Assembly (NCBI RefSeq): GCF_042432815.1
Contig: NZ_JBHLWM010000003.1
Span: 558,001 to 622,000, forward strand
From: Rhodopseudomonas telluris
Lineage (GTDB): Bacteria; Pseudomonadota; Alphaproteobacteria; Rhizobiales; Xanthobacteraceae
Direction: 5' to 3'
DNA length: 64,000 nucleotides
The stretch's first letter is position 1; the number at the start of each line of letters is the position of its first letter. A model generated the notes under the pieces. The model was not told where the DNA came from. It saw nothing but the letters and a program-made list of their open reading frames with translations, and did not search any database. Positions 44,368-52,646 of the stretch are shown here, piece by piece. A program made the translations under genes and the position numbers.

Positions 44368-45168
44368 TCACGTCGCCGGCTGCAGCCGGCCGCGGGCGAT
44401 CTCCTCGTCGGCGTCCTGCCCGGCGCGGGTGCCGGTCTGCCAGATCGCGGCCTTGCGCTCGATCCAGCGCACGCCGGCGCTGAACGCGATGGTGATGGCC
44501 AGCACCAGCAGCACGCCGGCGAACACGTGCGGGCTGTCGAGAACGGTGCGATAGCGCGAGATCAGAAAGCCGATCCCGGCGGACGAGATCAGCATCTCGG
44601 ACACGACCACGCCGACGATCACCAGCGCGCCGCCGACCCGCAGGCCGGACAGCACGGTCGGGATTGCGGCCGGGATGATGACGCGCAGCAGCCGCTGGCT
44701 CGGCGTCGCGCCCATGCTGCGCGCGGCCATCACCAATTGCGGATCGATGGTCTGAATGCCCGCCGCGGTCGACAGCATCGTCGGCAGCAGGCCGTAGATC
44801 GCCGCGAATGCGATCTTGGATTCCGAGCCGATGCCGAGCCACACGGTGAACACCGGGTACAGGATCACCAGCGGCACGGCGTAGAGGCTGGAGACCATCG
44901 GCATCAGCAGGATGCGCGGCGTGCGCAGGCTGCCGATCACGGCGCCAAGCAAGATGCCGCCGCCGCAGGCGATCACCATGGCGATGGCGACTTCGTACAG
45001 CGTCACCGCCAGCGCGTGGCCGTATTCGGCCGCGTCGGTCCAGCCGGCCACCAGCGTCTTCGACAGCGGCGGCAGGAACAGCTCGGCGACCAGGCCGCTG
45101 CGCGGCAGCAACTCCCACAGCACCAGCAGCGCGAGAACGATCAGGCGGCGAAGCGTGGCGGCGCGCAT
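44368..45168 (-). CDS. SsuC/TauC-type ABC permease, second copy
   Basis: The 266-residue protein has about six helices and the permease loop VMAARSMGATPSQRLLRVIIPAAIPTVLSGLR. It is the second of two different SsuC-type permeases in this operon, located after the ATPase gene, which points to a heterodimeric channel. Ten bp separate it from the NodB-like gene. Confidence 0.87.
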   Translation of the reverse strand: MRAATLRRLIVLALLVLWELLPRSGLVAELFLPPLSKTLVAGWTDAAEYGHALAVTLYEVAIAMVIACGGGILLGAVIGSLRTPRILLMPMVSSLYAVPLVILYPVFTVWLGIGSESKIAFAAIYGLLPTMLSTAAGIQTIDPQLVMAARSMGATPSQRLLRVIIPAAIPTVLSGLRVGGALVIVGVVVSEMLISSAGIGFLISRYRTVLDSPHVFAGVLLVLAITIAFSAGVRWIERKAAIWQTGTRAGQDADEEIARGRLQPAT

Positions 45169-45171
45169 CGG

Positions 45172-45978
45172 TCAGGCCGACTTGCGGATGTGGCGCCAGA
45201 TCTGGTCGCGCAGCGCACCGAACGCATCGCCGCTCAGCATCTCGTAGGTCCGCGGCCGCGGCAATTGTACTTGGAGGTGATCGACGATGCGGCCGGGACG
45301 CGCCGACATCACGATGACTTCGTCGGCGAGATACACCGCTTCGGTCAGGCTGTGGGTGACGAACACCACGGTCCTGCCGGTCGCGGCCCAGATCCGCAGC
45401 AGCTCGTCGCCCATCGTCATCCGGGTCTGCTCGTCGAGTGCGGCGAACGGCTCGTCCATCAGCAGCACCGGCGGATCCTGTACCAGGCCGCGCGCGATCG
45501 AGACACGCTGCTTCATGCCGCCGGACAATTCGTGCGGGTGACGCTTGCCGAAATTCTCCAGCCCGACCAGCTTCAACGCATCCTGCGCCTTGGCGCGGCG
45601 CTCGGCCTTGGCGACGCCGCGCAGGCTGAGCGGGAATTCGACGTTCTCTTCGGCCGTCAGCCACGGAAACAGGCTGGCTTCCTGAAACACCACGCCGACG
45701 CGGTTCGGGTCCGGCTGAGTGATCGGCGTGCCGTTGATGTTGATCGTTCCGCTGGTCTGCCGGCGCAGTCCGGCCATCATCATCAGCAGGGTCGACTTGC
45801 CGCAGCCGCTCGGCCCGACCAGCACGACGAACCGTCCCGGCTTGATGTCCAGCGACACGTCGTCGAGCGCGACGATGTCCTGCGACCGGGTCTTGAAGAC
45901 CTGTCCGACATTGCGGACGGCGATCGCGCCGGCGCGCGGCGCCGGTCGCAGCGGAGTCACGTTCGCCAGTGGCTGCAT
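45172..45978 (-). CDS. SsuB/TauB-type ABC transporter ATPase
   Basis: The 268-residue ATPase has Walker A GPSGCGKST, Q-loop VFQEASLFPW, signature LSGGMKQRVSIARGL and Walker B VLLMDEPFAALD. These features place it with nitrate/sulfonate/taurine-type importers. I start at 45978 (GGTGG site); 45993 is an alternative. The 5' end overlaps the upstream permease gene by 22 bases, and 3 bp separate its stop from the next permease. Confidence 0.9.
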   Translation of the reverse strand: MQPLANVTPLRPAPRAGAIAVRNVGQVFKTRSQDIVALDDVSLDIKPGRFVVLVGPSGCGKSTLLMMMAGLRRQTSGTININGTPITQPDPNRVGVVFQEASLFPWLTAEENVEFPLSLRGVAKAERRAKAQDALKLVGLENFGKRHPHELSGGMKQRVSIARGLVQDPPVLLMDEPFAALDEQTRMTMGDELLRIWAATGRTVVFVTHSLTEAVYLADEVIVMSARPGRIVDHLQVQLPRPRTYEMLSGDAFGALRDQIWRHIRKSA

Positions 45979-46712
45979 CGCGTTTCCACCCATCTGATCA
46001 GTTCGTTGAACGTCATGGCGATCGCCGCAACCATCACCACGCCGGCGAGCAGCTGCTTCATCTGGAAGTTCTCGCCCCAGATCGCGATCTGGTGGCCGAT
46101 GCCGTCCGGCGAGGCGTACATCTCGGCCAGGATCACGCCGGTGAGATTGAAGATCATGGCGATGCGCAGCGCCTCGAGCAGCACCGGCAGCATGCTCGGC
46201 AGATACACCCGCAGCGCGGTCTGGGCCGGCGTGGCGCCGTAGGAGCGCGCCACGGTGAGGTGCTCGACCTTGACCGATTCGACGGCGGTGGCGGTCGACA
46301 TGATGACGATGAAGATCGTCGAGAAGAAGCCGAACCCGACCTTCTGGGCAAAGCCGACGCCGAACACCAGGATGAACATCGGCAGGAAGATCGACTTCGG
46401 GATGCTGAAGGCGAAGAACAGCAGCGGCCGCGTCACCTCGCCGAAGTAACGGTTCTCGGCCATCAGCAGGCCGATCACCACGCCGGCCGGCACCGCGAGC
46501 GCGAAGGCGGCGAGGACTTCGCTGGCCGTCACCATCAGGTCCTTCTGCACGCTGGCGCGCTGCAGCAGTTCGATCAGCGTCGCGAAGACTTCGGAGGCCG
46601 GCGGCAGCAGCCGTGGATTGACCAGGCCGGTGCGCGACAGCGTCTCCCACAGCGCCAGGATCGCGACAACGATCGCGATCCGCGCCAGCTGGATGGCGAG
46701 CTTACCCGCCAT
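45957..46712 (-). CDS. SsuC/TauC-type ABC permease, first copy
   Basis: The 251-residue membrane protein has the loop LTVARSYGATPAQTALRVYLPSMLPVLLEALR and the C-terminal VILAEMYASPDGIGHQIAIWGENFQM. It differs clearly in sequence from the second permease of the operon. It begins one base after the binding-protein stop. Confidence 0.88.
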   Translation of the reverse strand: MAGKLAIQLARIAIVVAILALWETLSRTGLVNPRLLPPASEVFATLIELLQRASVQKDLMVTASEVLAAFALAVPAGVVIGLLMAENRYFGEVTRPLLFFAFSIPKSIFLPMFILVFGVGFAQKVGFGFFSTIFIVIMSTATAVESVKVEHLTVARSYGATPAQTALRVYLPSMLPVLLEALRIAMIFNLTGVILAEMYASPDGIGHQIAIWGENFQMKQLLAGVVMVAAIAMTFNELIRWVETRCSHWRT

Positions 46713-46713
46713 G

Positions 46714-47679
46714 TTATGGCTTGGTCGGGACCGGCTTGAACCTGGTCGAGATCACATCCTCGACCGGCACCAGATCCTTGACGCCTCCGAGCCTGGCGAG
46801 ATCGAGCGACAGCTGCACCGCGGCCGGCACGTTGGCGGCGCTCATGCTGCCGTCGGTCTCGAGCTTCATGATGGTCTGCTCGTACTCCATCGCGGCAATC
46901 TCCGGCGGCATTTCGTAGAGCTCGGAGATCAGCTTGATGGTGACGTCGCGGTTGGCGCGCATGAAGCGCACCGCGCCGTACAGCGCGTTGAGGGCCTTCT
47001 GCACCACCTGCGGTTTGGATTCGGCGAAGCGGTCGAGCACGATCCAGCCGGCAGTGAGATTCGGCGGCACCGCGGTCGCGTAGTCCAGGATGGTCTTGGC
47101 CTCGCCGGATTTTGCGATCTGGAAGCTGAGCGGCGAATACACCACGGCGGCATCGACATTGCCGGCCAGCAGATTGGGAACGAGACCGCCGCCGCCGAGC
47201 GGCACGCGGTTGAACTCGACCTTCTTGTCCTGACTGGTCCACTGCGCCAGCAAATCCGAGCCGGAGCCCGCCGCCGTGATACCGACCTTCTTGCCTTGCA
47301 GGGCATCGACGGTCAGCGCCGACTTGGCCGGCACCATCAGCTGCCAGCCGAAATTGCCCATCGTGGCGTTGGCGACGACGCGTGACATCACGCCCTTCTT
47401 GCGGCCGGCCGAGACCAGCGACGGCGGATCGAGGATGATGTCGGACGCGCCGGCCGCCATGCCCTCGAAGGTCTCGGCGCCGCTGCGATAGATCGTCAGC
47501 TCGGCCTTGAGGCCTTCTTTCTCGAACAGCTTCTGCCGTACCGCGGTTTCGGCGACGGTGGTTGGCCAGAACGTCTTCGTGGGAAGGCCCACCCGGATGG
47601 TTTCGGCAGCGGCCGCCGGTCCGGCGAACAGAACCGCAGCGGCGAGTGACGAGAGCGCCAGCCGGCGAGACATCTTCAT
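46714..47679 (-). CDS. NMT1/SsuA-type periplasmic binding protein
   Basis: The 321-residue protein has a signal peptide cut near GPAAAAE and a SsuA/NMT1 fold (IRVGLPTKTFWPTTVAETAVRQKLFEKEGL, FEGMAAGASDIILDPPSLVSAG). The family binds sulfonates, nitrate, pyrimidine-type thiamine precursors and aromatic acids. The downstream hydrolases suggest a ring or amide compound, but I cannot say which. A GGGAGGA ribosome site precedes the ATG at 47679. Confidence 0.87.
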   Translation of the reverse strand: MKMSRRLALSSLAAAVLFAGPAAAAETIRVGLPTKTFWPTTVAETAVRQKLFEKEGLKAELTIYRSGAETFEGMAAGASDIILDPPSLVSAGRKKGVMSRVVANATMGNFGWQLMVPAKSALTVDALQGKKVGITAAGSGSDLLAQWTSQDKKVEFNRVPLGGGGLVPNLLAGNVDAAVVYSPLSFQIAKSGEAKTILDYATAVPPNLTAGWIVLDRFAESKPQVVQKALNALYGAVRFMRANRDVTIKLISELYEMPPEIAAMEYEQTIMKLETDGSMSAANVPAAVQLSLDLARLGGVKDLVPVEDVISTRFKPVPTKP

Positions 47680-47709
47680 TGGTCTTTCCTCCCACATGTT
47701 TGTCGTTCG

Positions 47710-47725
47710 CCGGAGTTTTCTCCGG
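47710..47725 (-). other. Hairpin between gntR and the binding-protein gene
   Basis: Arms CCGGAG and CTCCGG flank four T/A bases in the 50-bp gap between two same-strand genes. It may partly terminate or process the transcript so that binding-protein and regulator levels differ. Confidence 0.4.
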
Positions 47726-47729
47726 TCGA

Positions 47730-48455
47730 TCAGTGCGCCGCGCTCACCTCCGCGATGCGGAAAGCCGCGAGCTCGACGAATTCCTTGGTGACGCTGAAGT
47801 GCAGCGCCAGCGCGCGCACCGCCGCCTCGGCGTCGCGATCCAGCACCGCGGCGACGATCGTGGCGTGCTCGGCCTCGACGTCGCGGGTCTTGCCGATCTC
47901 GCGCCGGATCGACAGCCGTCGGTAGCGTTCGCTCTGCTCGTGCAGCACGTCGCGAAAGCCGAGCAGCCAGGGCGATCCGCAGGCGCTGACCAGCGCGCGA
48001 TGAAATACGCGATGCCGGATCATCCACTCGTCGTGATGCGCAGAGGCGTCGTCCGGGTCGCGATACTCGACGGCCTTGAGGGCTTCCCATGCCTGCCGCA
48101 CCGCGATCGTCCAGCGCTCGTCGCCGAGCTCGATCGAGCGGCGCAGCGCCAGGCCTTCGATGTCGATGCGGGTGCGCGTCACGTCGGCGAGGTCGCCGAG
48201 CGACACCGGCGTGACGCGGAAACCGCGCTGGTCCGAGGCCTGGACGAGCCCGTCCGCCGTCAGGCGAGACAGTGCTTCGCGCACGGCGGCGAGACTGACG
48301 TCGAACTGCTTGGCGAGCGCGGCGATGTTGAGCTTTTGTCCCGGCAGCAGCCGGGTCGCCAGGATGTCGGCACGGAGACGTTCGTGCAGCGCGGAGGTCA
48401 GGCTCCGCGGCCCGCCGCTGACGGTCTCTGAAACGCGCAGTCCCATCCCGTTCAT
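47730..48455 (-). CDS. GntR family regulator (FCD subgroup) of the leftward operon
   Basis: The 241-residue protein has a winged helix (LNIAALAKQFDVSLAAVREALSRLTADGLVQASDQRGFRV) and an FCD domain with metal-binding-type His residues (IRHRVFHRALVSACGSPWL). It is the first gene of the leftward operon, 50 bp before the binding-protein gene, so it probably controls that transcript and itself. A 16-bp palindrome lies 43 bp upstream. The start is 48455 or 48446. Confidence 0.87.
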   Translation of the reverse strand: MNGMGLRVSETVSGGPRSLTSALHERLRADILATRLLPGQKLNIAALAKQFDVSLAAVREALSRLTADGLVQASDQRGFRVTPVSLGDLADVTRTRIDIEGLALRRSIELGDERWTIAVRQAWEALKAVEYRDPDDASAHHDEWMIRHRVFHRALVSACGSPWLLGFRDVLHEQSERYRRLSIRREIGKTRDVEAEHATIVAAVLDRDAEAAVRALALHFSVTKEFVELAAFRIAEVSAAH

Positions 48456-48497
48456 GCCGTGAGCATGTCCACGATGCCGGTGAGCGTCAATCAAAAT

Positions 48498-48513
48498 CGA
48501 AAATCGATTTTCG
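48498..48513. promoter_or_regulatory. Perfect 16-bp palindrome CGAAAATCGATTTTCG, probable GntR operator
   Basis: The palindrome lies 43 bp before the gntR start. The half AAAATCG is repeated directly at 48493-48499, which could be a second half-site. It is AT-rich in a GC-rich genome, as expected for a regulator site. Confidence 0.65.
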
Positions 48514-48661
48514 CGGAGGCGGCATGCGGCTGAGCAGCACGCTAATTTGTCAGTTCGCGATGGTGCGGTGCCGTAGTTGCACTGCACGCGTGGGCCTCCT
48601 CGCGCTTGATGAAGTATCAGCCGCTCGCAGCTAAGAGAAATGGTCTCTCCCCGCCTCCCCA

Positions 48662-48763
48662 CGTCATCGCCGGCTTGCCCGGGCGACCCAGTATGGCAGA
48701 GCCTTCGCGACGAAGTAGTAGGCGCTCTGGGATGCTGGATCACCCGCATTCGCGGGTGATGAC
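48662..48763. repeat. Palindromic repeat (CGTCATCGCCGGCTTG family)
   Basis: The element starts CGTCATCGCCGGC and ends GGGTGATGACG, with an inner perfect hairpin CACCCGC-ATTC-GCGGGTG and CCCAGTA/CTGGGAT arms. It lies in the 455-bp gene-free stretch 48456-48910, which otherwise holds the operator on the left and a terminator on the right. Confidence 0.7.
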
Positions 48764-48857
48764 GGTGGGGGTGGGGCGGCGCCGCTAAATGACGGAGCGC
48801 GCATATGTCGGCCGATACAAGAGTTGAGCGGGCCTGCAGAAGGTGAACCGGCCAAGA

Positions 48858-48888
48858 AAAGAGGCTGCGCGGATTGCGCAGCCTCTTT
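48858..48888 (-). terminator. Terminator of the leftward binding-protein gene
   Basis: Perfect 13-base arms AAAGAGGCTGCGC and GCGCAGCCTCTTT flank a 5-base loop, 22 bp beyond the stop codon of the leftward gene. On that strand the stem ends in a short T run (TTTCTTGG). Confidence 0.85.
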
Positions 48889-48910
48889 GATAGTGTGGTC
48901 GGCCTGTTAC

Positions 48911-50512
48911 TTACTGCAGGCCGATCGTGGTCAGGTCCTGGAACCAGTGCTGCGCCTGCACGAAGCTCTTCACCTTCGGCGACAGCGCGTGCGGGTTGGT
49001 GTCGTGCACGACCCAGACCAGCACGGCGTCATCGACGATCTGGGCATGCGCCTGCGCCAGCAGATCGTCCTGCTTGGCGGGGTCGAACGTGGTCTTGGCC
49101 TCGTCGATCAGCGCGTCGACCTTCGGGTTCTTGTAGCCGCCCCAGTTGACGCCGACCGGCGCGACCTGGCCGGAGTGGAAGAACCGCACGATCGCGTAGA
49201 GCGGATCGGAGGTGACGTAGGCGATGTTGTTGGCGGTGATGCCCGCCATGCTCTCGTCGGCCGCGCCCTTGCGCCACGCGGTGTACAGCACTTCGAGTTC
49301 GACGACCTTGAACTCGACGTCGATGCCGATCTCCTTGAAGCTCTGCTGCAGGAACTCGTTCATCGGCAGCGACAGCATCTGGCCGGTGCCGCCGGTGGCG
49401 ATGATGAAGGTGGTCTTGAGCGGCTTCTCGGGCGAGTAGCCGGCTTCCTTCACCAGCCGTTTGGCTTCGGCGAGATCGTACTTGATCTTGAAGGTCGGCT
49501 TGCCGAACCACGGGCTCGACGGGTCGACCTGGCCGATCGCCGGCTTGGCGAGGCCGTTCATCAGTCCGACCACGGCGTCCCGATCGATCGCGAGGTTAAG
49601 CGCCTTGCGCAGACGGATGTCGGTCCAGGGCGAGCCCGGTAGCATGCTGAGGTGATAGTTCCAGACATGCGGCGTGACGTTGTCGACGATCTTCATGCCG
49701 GCCGCCTTGATCTGGGGCACCGCATCGGGCGCCGGCGTCTCGATCAGGTCGACCTGCCCGGCGAGCAGCGCGTTGGTGCGGGTCAACGCTTCGGGCATCG
49801 GCACCAGGATCAGCTTGTCGGTCTTCGGCAGTCGGGACTTGTCCCAATAGTCGTTGTTCTTCGTCAGCTCCGCGAGTTCGCGCGGCACCAGCTTGGTCAG
49901 ACGGAACGGCCCGGTGCCGGACGGTTGCGCCGCGAACTTGTCCCAGTCCTTGCCGACCTTCTCGTATTGCGCCGGGCTCGACACCAGGAACCACAGCATC
50001 TGATACGGGAAGAACGAGTCGACCGCCTTGGTGGTGATCTCCACCGCATAATCATCAATCTTGGCGTAACTCTTCACCGACGGCAGCCGGGTCTTGACCT
50101 GCGCGCTCTGACGCTTGTCGAACTGCGGTGCCTTTTCGTTGAGCACCTTGTCTAGATTCCAGACCACCGCGTCGGCGTTGAAGTCGCTGCCGTCGTGAAA
50201 CTTGACGCCCTTGCGCAGCGTGAAGCGCCATTTGGTCTTGTCGGACTCGTCGACCTTCCATTCCGTCGCGAGGCCCGGCACCAGCTTGCCGGGGCGGTCC
50301 GCCACGTTCATTTCCCAGGCCACGAGCGGATCGTAGATAGTGTAGCCGGTGAACTGATAGCCGCCTGCACCGCGGTCCGGCTGGCCGGTTGTCAGCGGAA
50401 TATCGGCCATCGAGATGCCGTAACGCACCACGGACTCGGCCCGCGCAGGGGCGGACACGCCCGCGCCGGCGAGCATCGCGGCCAGCATCAACACACTTCC
50501 AAGTCGCTTCAT
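48911..50512 (-). CDS. ABC substrate-binding protein, family 5, leftward single gene
   Basis: The 533-residue periplasmic protein has a signal peptide (MKRLGSVLMLAAMLAGAGVSAPARA) and family-5 segments (VRYGISMADIPLTTGQPDRG, FHDGSDFNADAVVWNLDKVLNEKAPQFD, NLAIDRDAVVGLMNGLA). It is a clear paralogue of the divergent gene at 50684 and shares the ADIP..TGQPD start. The ATG at 50512 is chosen because AGGAGA lies just upstream, inside the longer frame from 50530. It has no permease of its own and may share the divergent transporter. A sigma-54 promoter lies 38 bp upstream. Confidence 0.9.
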   Translation of the reverse strand: MKRLGSVLMLAAMLAGAGVSAPARAESVVRYGISMADIPLTTGQPDRGAGGYQFTGYTIYDPLVAWEMNVADRPGKLVPGLATEWKVDESDKTKWRFTLRKGVKFHDGSDFNADAVVWNLDKVLNEKAPQFDKRQSAQVKTRLPSVKSYAKIDDYAVEITTKAVDSFFPYQMLWFLVSSPAQYEKVGKDWDKFAAQPSGTGPFRLTKLVPRELAELTKNNDYWDKSRLPKTDKLILVPMPEALTRTNALLAGQVDLIETPAPDAVPQIKAAGMKIVDNVTPHVWNYHLSMLPGSPWTDIRLRKALNLAIDRDAVVGLMNGLAKPAIGQVDPSSPWFGKPTFKIKYDLAEAKRLVKEAGYSPEKPLKTTFIIATGGTGQMLSLPMNEFLQQSFKEIGIDVEFKVVELEVLYTAWRKGAADESMAGITANNIAYVTSDPLYAIVRFFHSGQVAPVGVNWGGYKNPKVDALIDEAKTTFDPAKQDDLLAQAHAQIVDDAVLVWVVHDTNPHALSPKVKSFVQAQHWFQDLTTIGLQ

Positions 50513-50548
50513 CGCAACTGATCTCCTCATGACGATGACGCGGATGCT

Positions 50549-50564
50549 TGCAATGCGAATGCCA
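50549..50564 (-). promoter_or_regulatory. Sigma-54 promoter, leftward binding-protein gene
   Basis: On the minus strand the sequence is TGGCATTCGCATTGCA, with GG and GC ten bases apart. It matches the -24/-12 consensus except that the -22/-21 region reads AT. Transcription would start near 50538, about 26 bases before the ATG at 50512. Confidence 0.72.
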
Positions 50565-50627
50565 GTTCAACCCGCATGGGACACGAGGTCGCAATTATTT
50601 GTGTGCCAACGATCCTGCCGCTTTGGA

Positions 50628-50643
50628 TGGCACACGCATTGCA
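50628..50643 (+). promoter_or_regulatory. Sigma-54 promoter, rightward peptide/amidase operon
   Basis: TGGCACACGCATTGCA has GG (50629-50630) and GC (50641-50642) exactly ten bases apart and differs from the consensus TGGCACG-N4-TTGCW at one base. The predicted start near 50654 leaves a leader of about 30 bases before the ATG at 50684. Confidence 0.82.
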
Positions 50644-50683
50644 TAATGCAGCGCATAAATTAGTCACACGGGAAGTTTCCAGC

Positions 50684-52345
50684 ATGCGTCACCTTCGTGT
50701 CCTCCGCCGCACCACCGCGCTGCTCGCCCTGACCACTGTCAGCGCGGTCGCCCTGCCGCAGATCGCCTTGTCCGAAACCGTGTTGCGGATCGGCATGACG
50801 GCCGCGGACATTCCGCGCACGCTCGGTCAGCCCGATCAGGGCTTCGAAGGCAATCGCTTCACCGGCCTGACGATGTATGACGGCCTGACGATGTGGGACC
50901 TCTCGTCGGCGACGAAAGCCAGCGTCGTGATTCCGGGCCTCGCCACCGAGTGGAAGGTCGAGGACGCCGACAAGACCAAGTGGATCTTCAAGCTGCGCCC
51001 CGGCGTCACTTTCCACGACGGCACGCCGTTCAATGCCGACGCCGTGGTGTGGAACGTCGACAAGGTGCTGAACAAGGAGGCGCCGCAGTTCGACGCCAGC
51101 CAGGTCGGCGTCACCGCTTCCCGCATGCCGACACTGGTGTCGGCCAAGAAGATCGACGACATGACGGTCGAGCTCTCTACCAAGGAGCCCGACAGCTTCC
51201 TGCCCATCAACCTCACCAATCTGTTCATGGTCAGCCCTTCGAAATGGCAGGTGTTCTATGAGCGCGCTGAGGGCGCCGACGCCAAGGCGAAGTCGCAGGC
51301 GGCGTGGGCCGCCTTCGCCAAGGACGCCGCCGGCACCGGCCCGTGGAAGATGGCGAAGTTCACGCCGCGCGAGCGGCTCGAACTGGTGAAGAACGAGAAC
51401 TACTGGGACAAGGCGCGCGTGCCGAAGACCGACCGCATGGTGCTGCTGCCGATGCCGGAGGCCAATGCGCGCACCGCGGCGCTGCTCGCCGGTCAGGTCG
51501 ACTGGGTCGAAGCGCCGGCGCCCGACGCTGTGAAAGAGATCGAGGGTCGCGGCTTCAAGATCGAGAAGAACGAGCAGCCGCATGTCTGGCCGTGGCAGTT
51601 CTCGCGCATCGAAGGCTCGCCCTGGAACGACATCCGCGTCCGCAAGGCCGCCAACCTGTGCATCGATCGCGAAGGCCTGCGCGACGGCCTGCTGGCGGGC
51701 CTGATGGTGCCGGCGACAGGCACGTTCGAGCCAGGCCATCCGTGGCGTGGCAATCCGTCGTTCCAGATCAAATACGATCTGCCGGCGGCGCAGAAACTGA
51801 TGAAGGAAGCCGGCTTCGGACCGAGCAAGAAGCTCAGCGTCAAGATCCAGACCTCTGCGTCCGGCTCGGGCCAGATGCTGCCGCTGCCGATGAACGAGTA
51901 TCTGCAGCAGGCGCTGGCGGAGTGTTACTTCGACGTCAAGCTCGACGTCATCGAGTGGAATACGCTGTTCACCAACTGGCGCCGCGGCGTCAAGGATCCG
52001 TCCGCTAACGGCAGCGACGCGGTGAACATCACCTATGCGGCGATGGATCCGTTCTTCGCGCTGGTGCGCTTCCTGCAGTCGTCGATGGCGCCGCCGGTGT
52101 CGAACAACTGGGGCTTCATCAACAACCCGAAGTTCGACGAACTGGTGAAGAAGGCGCGGACCTCGTTCGACGAGAAGGAGCGCGACAAGGCGCTGGCGGA
52201 GCTGAACGCCGCCTCGATCGACGACGCGGCATTCCTCTATGTCGCCCACGACGTCGGCCCGCGCGCGCTGAGCCCGAAGATCAAGGGCTTCGTCCAGCCC
52301 AAGAGCTGGTTCGTCGACTTTTCGCCGGTGTCAATCAGCCAGTGA
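50684..52345 (+). CDS. ABC substrate-binding protein, family 5, first gene of the amidase operon
   Basis: The 553-residue periplasmic protein has a signal peptide (to about LPQIALS) and family-5 features (LRIGMTAADIPRTLGQPDQG, FHDGTPFNADAVVWNVDKVLNKEAPQFD, NLCIDREGLRDGLLAGL). The ATG at 50684 fits the signal peptide and the promoter; the longer frame from 50576 would overlap the promoter. It supplies ligand to the permeases downstream, from which two palindromic repeats separate it. The amidase genes in the operon point to an amide- or urea-like ligand. Confidence 0.9.
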   Translation: MRHLRVLRRTTALLALTTVSAVALPQIALSETVLRIGMTAADIPRTLGQPDQGFEGNRFTGLTMYDGLTMWDLSSATKASVVIPGLATEWKVEDADKTKWIFKLRPGVTFHDGTPFNADAVVWNVDKVLNKEAPQFDASQVGVTASRMPTLVSAKKIDDMTVELSTKEPDSFLPINLTNLFMVSPSKWQVFYERAEGADAKAKSQAAWAAFAKDAAGTGPWKMAKFTPRERLELVKNENYWDKARVPKTDRMVLLPMPEANARTAALLAGQVDWVEAPAPDAVKEIEGRGFKIEKNEQPHVWPWQFSRIEGSPWNDIRVRKAANLCIDREGLRDGLLAGLMVPATGTFEPGHPWRGNPSFQIKYDLPAAQKLMKEAGFGPSKKLSVKIQTSASGSGQMLPLPMNEYLQQALAECYFDVKLDVIEWNTLFTNWRRGVKDPSANGSDAVNITYAAMDPFFALVRFLQSSMAPPVSNNWGFINNPKFDELVKKARTSFDEKERDKALAELNAASIDDAAFLYVAHDVGPRALSPKIKGFVQPKSWFVDFSPVSISQ

Positions 52346-52356
52346 GCAAAGTCCAT

Positions 52357-52439
52357 CGTCATTGCGAGGAGCAACGCGACGAAGCAATCCAGCGCCGTGC
52401 ACTGTGCTTCAAGATTGCTTCGCTTCGCTCGCAATGACG
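52357..52439. repeat. Palindromic repeat (CGTCATTGCGAGGAG family)
   Basis: Outer arms CGTCATTGCGA and TCGCAATGACG are perfectly complementary, and inner AAGCAATC/GATTGCTT arms continue the stem. It begins 12 bp after the binding-protein stop codon, inside the operon. Confidence 0.85.
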
Positions 52440-52497
52440 GACAGGCAGTGCGTTGACATTCGACGAGTGCGTCGGTGGTCCGCGCGCACTCTTTCCA

Positions 52498-52584
52498 CGT
52501 CATGGCCGGGCTTGACCCGGCCATCCACGACCTCAGGCACACTGCTTGCGTCCGTGGATGCCCGGGACAAGCCCGGGCATGACG
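52498..52584. repeat. Palindromic repeat (CGTCATGGCCGGGC family), second copy
   Basis: It runs from CGTCATGGCCGGGCTTG to CCCGGGCATGACG with CCATCCACG/CGTGGATG inner arms and is the same family as 21947-22037. With the preceding element it fills the 301-bp gap before the permease gene; no gene lies there. Confidence 0.85.
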
Positions 52585-52646
52585 AAGGAGGGGTTTCCGA
52601 TCAGGAAATCCCGCCGTCTTCTCAAGTCGTGCCGTAAGGGACAACC

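Noticed and set aside
50564..50627. NtrC-binding sites between the divergent sigma-54 promoters
   Set aside because: I could not find a convincing GCAC-N7-GTGC palindrome, so no enhancer site is claimed although sigma-54 promoters need one.
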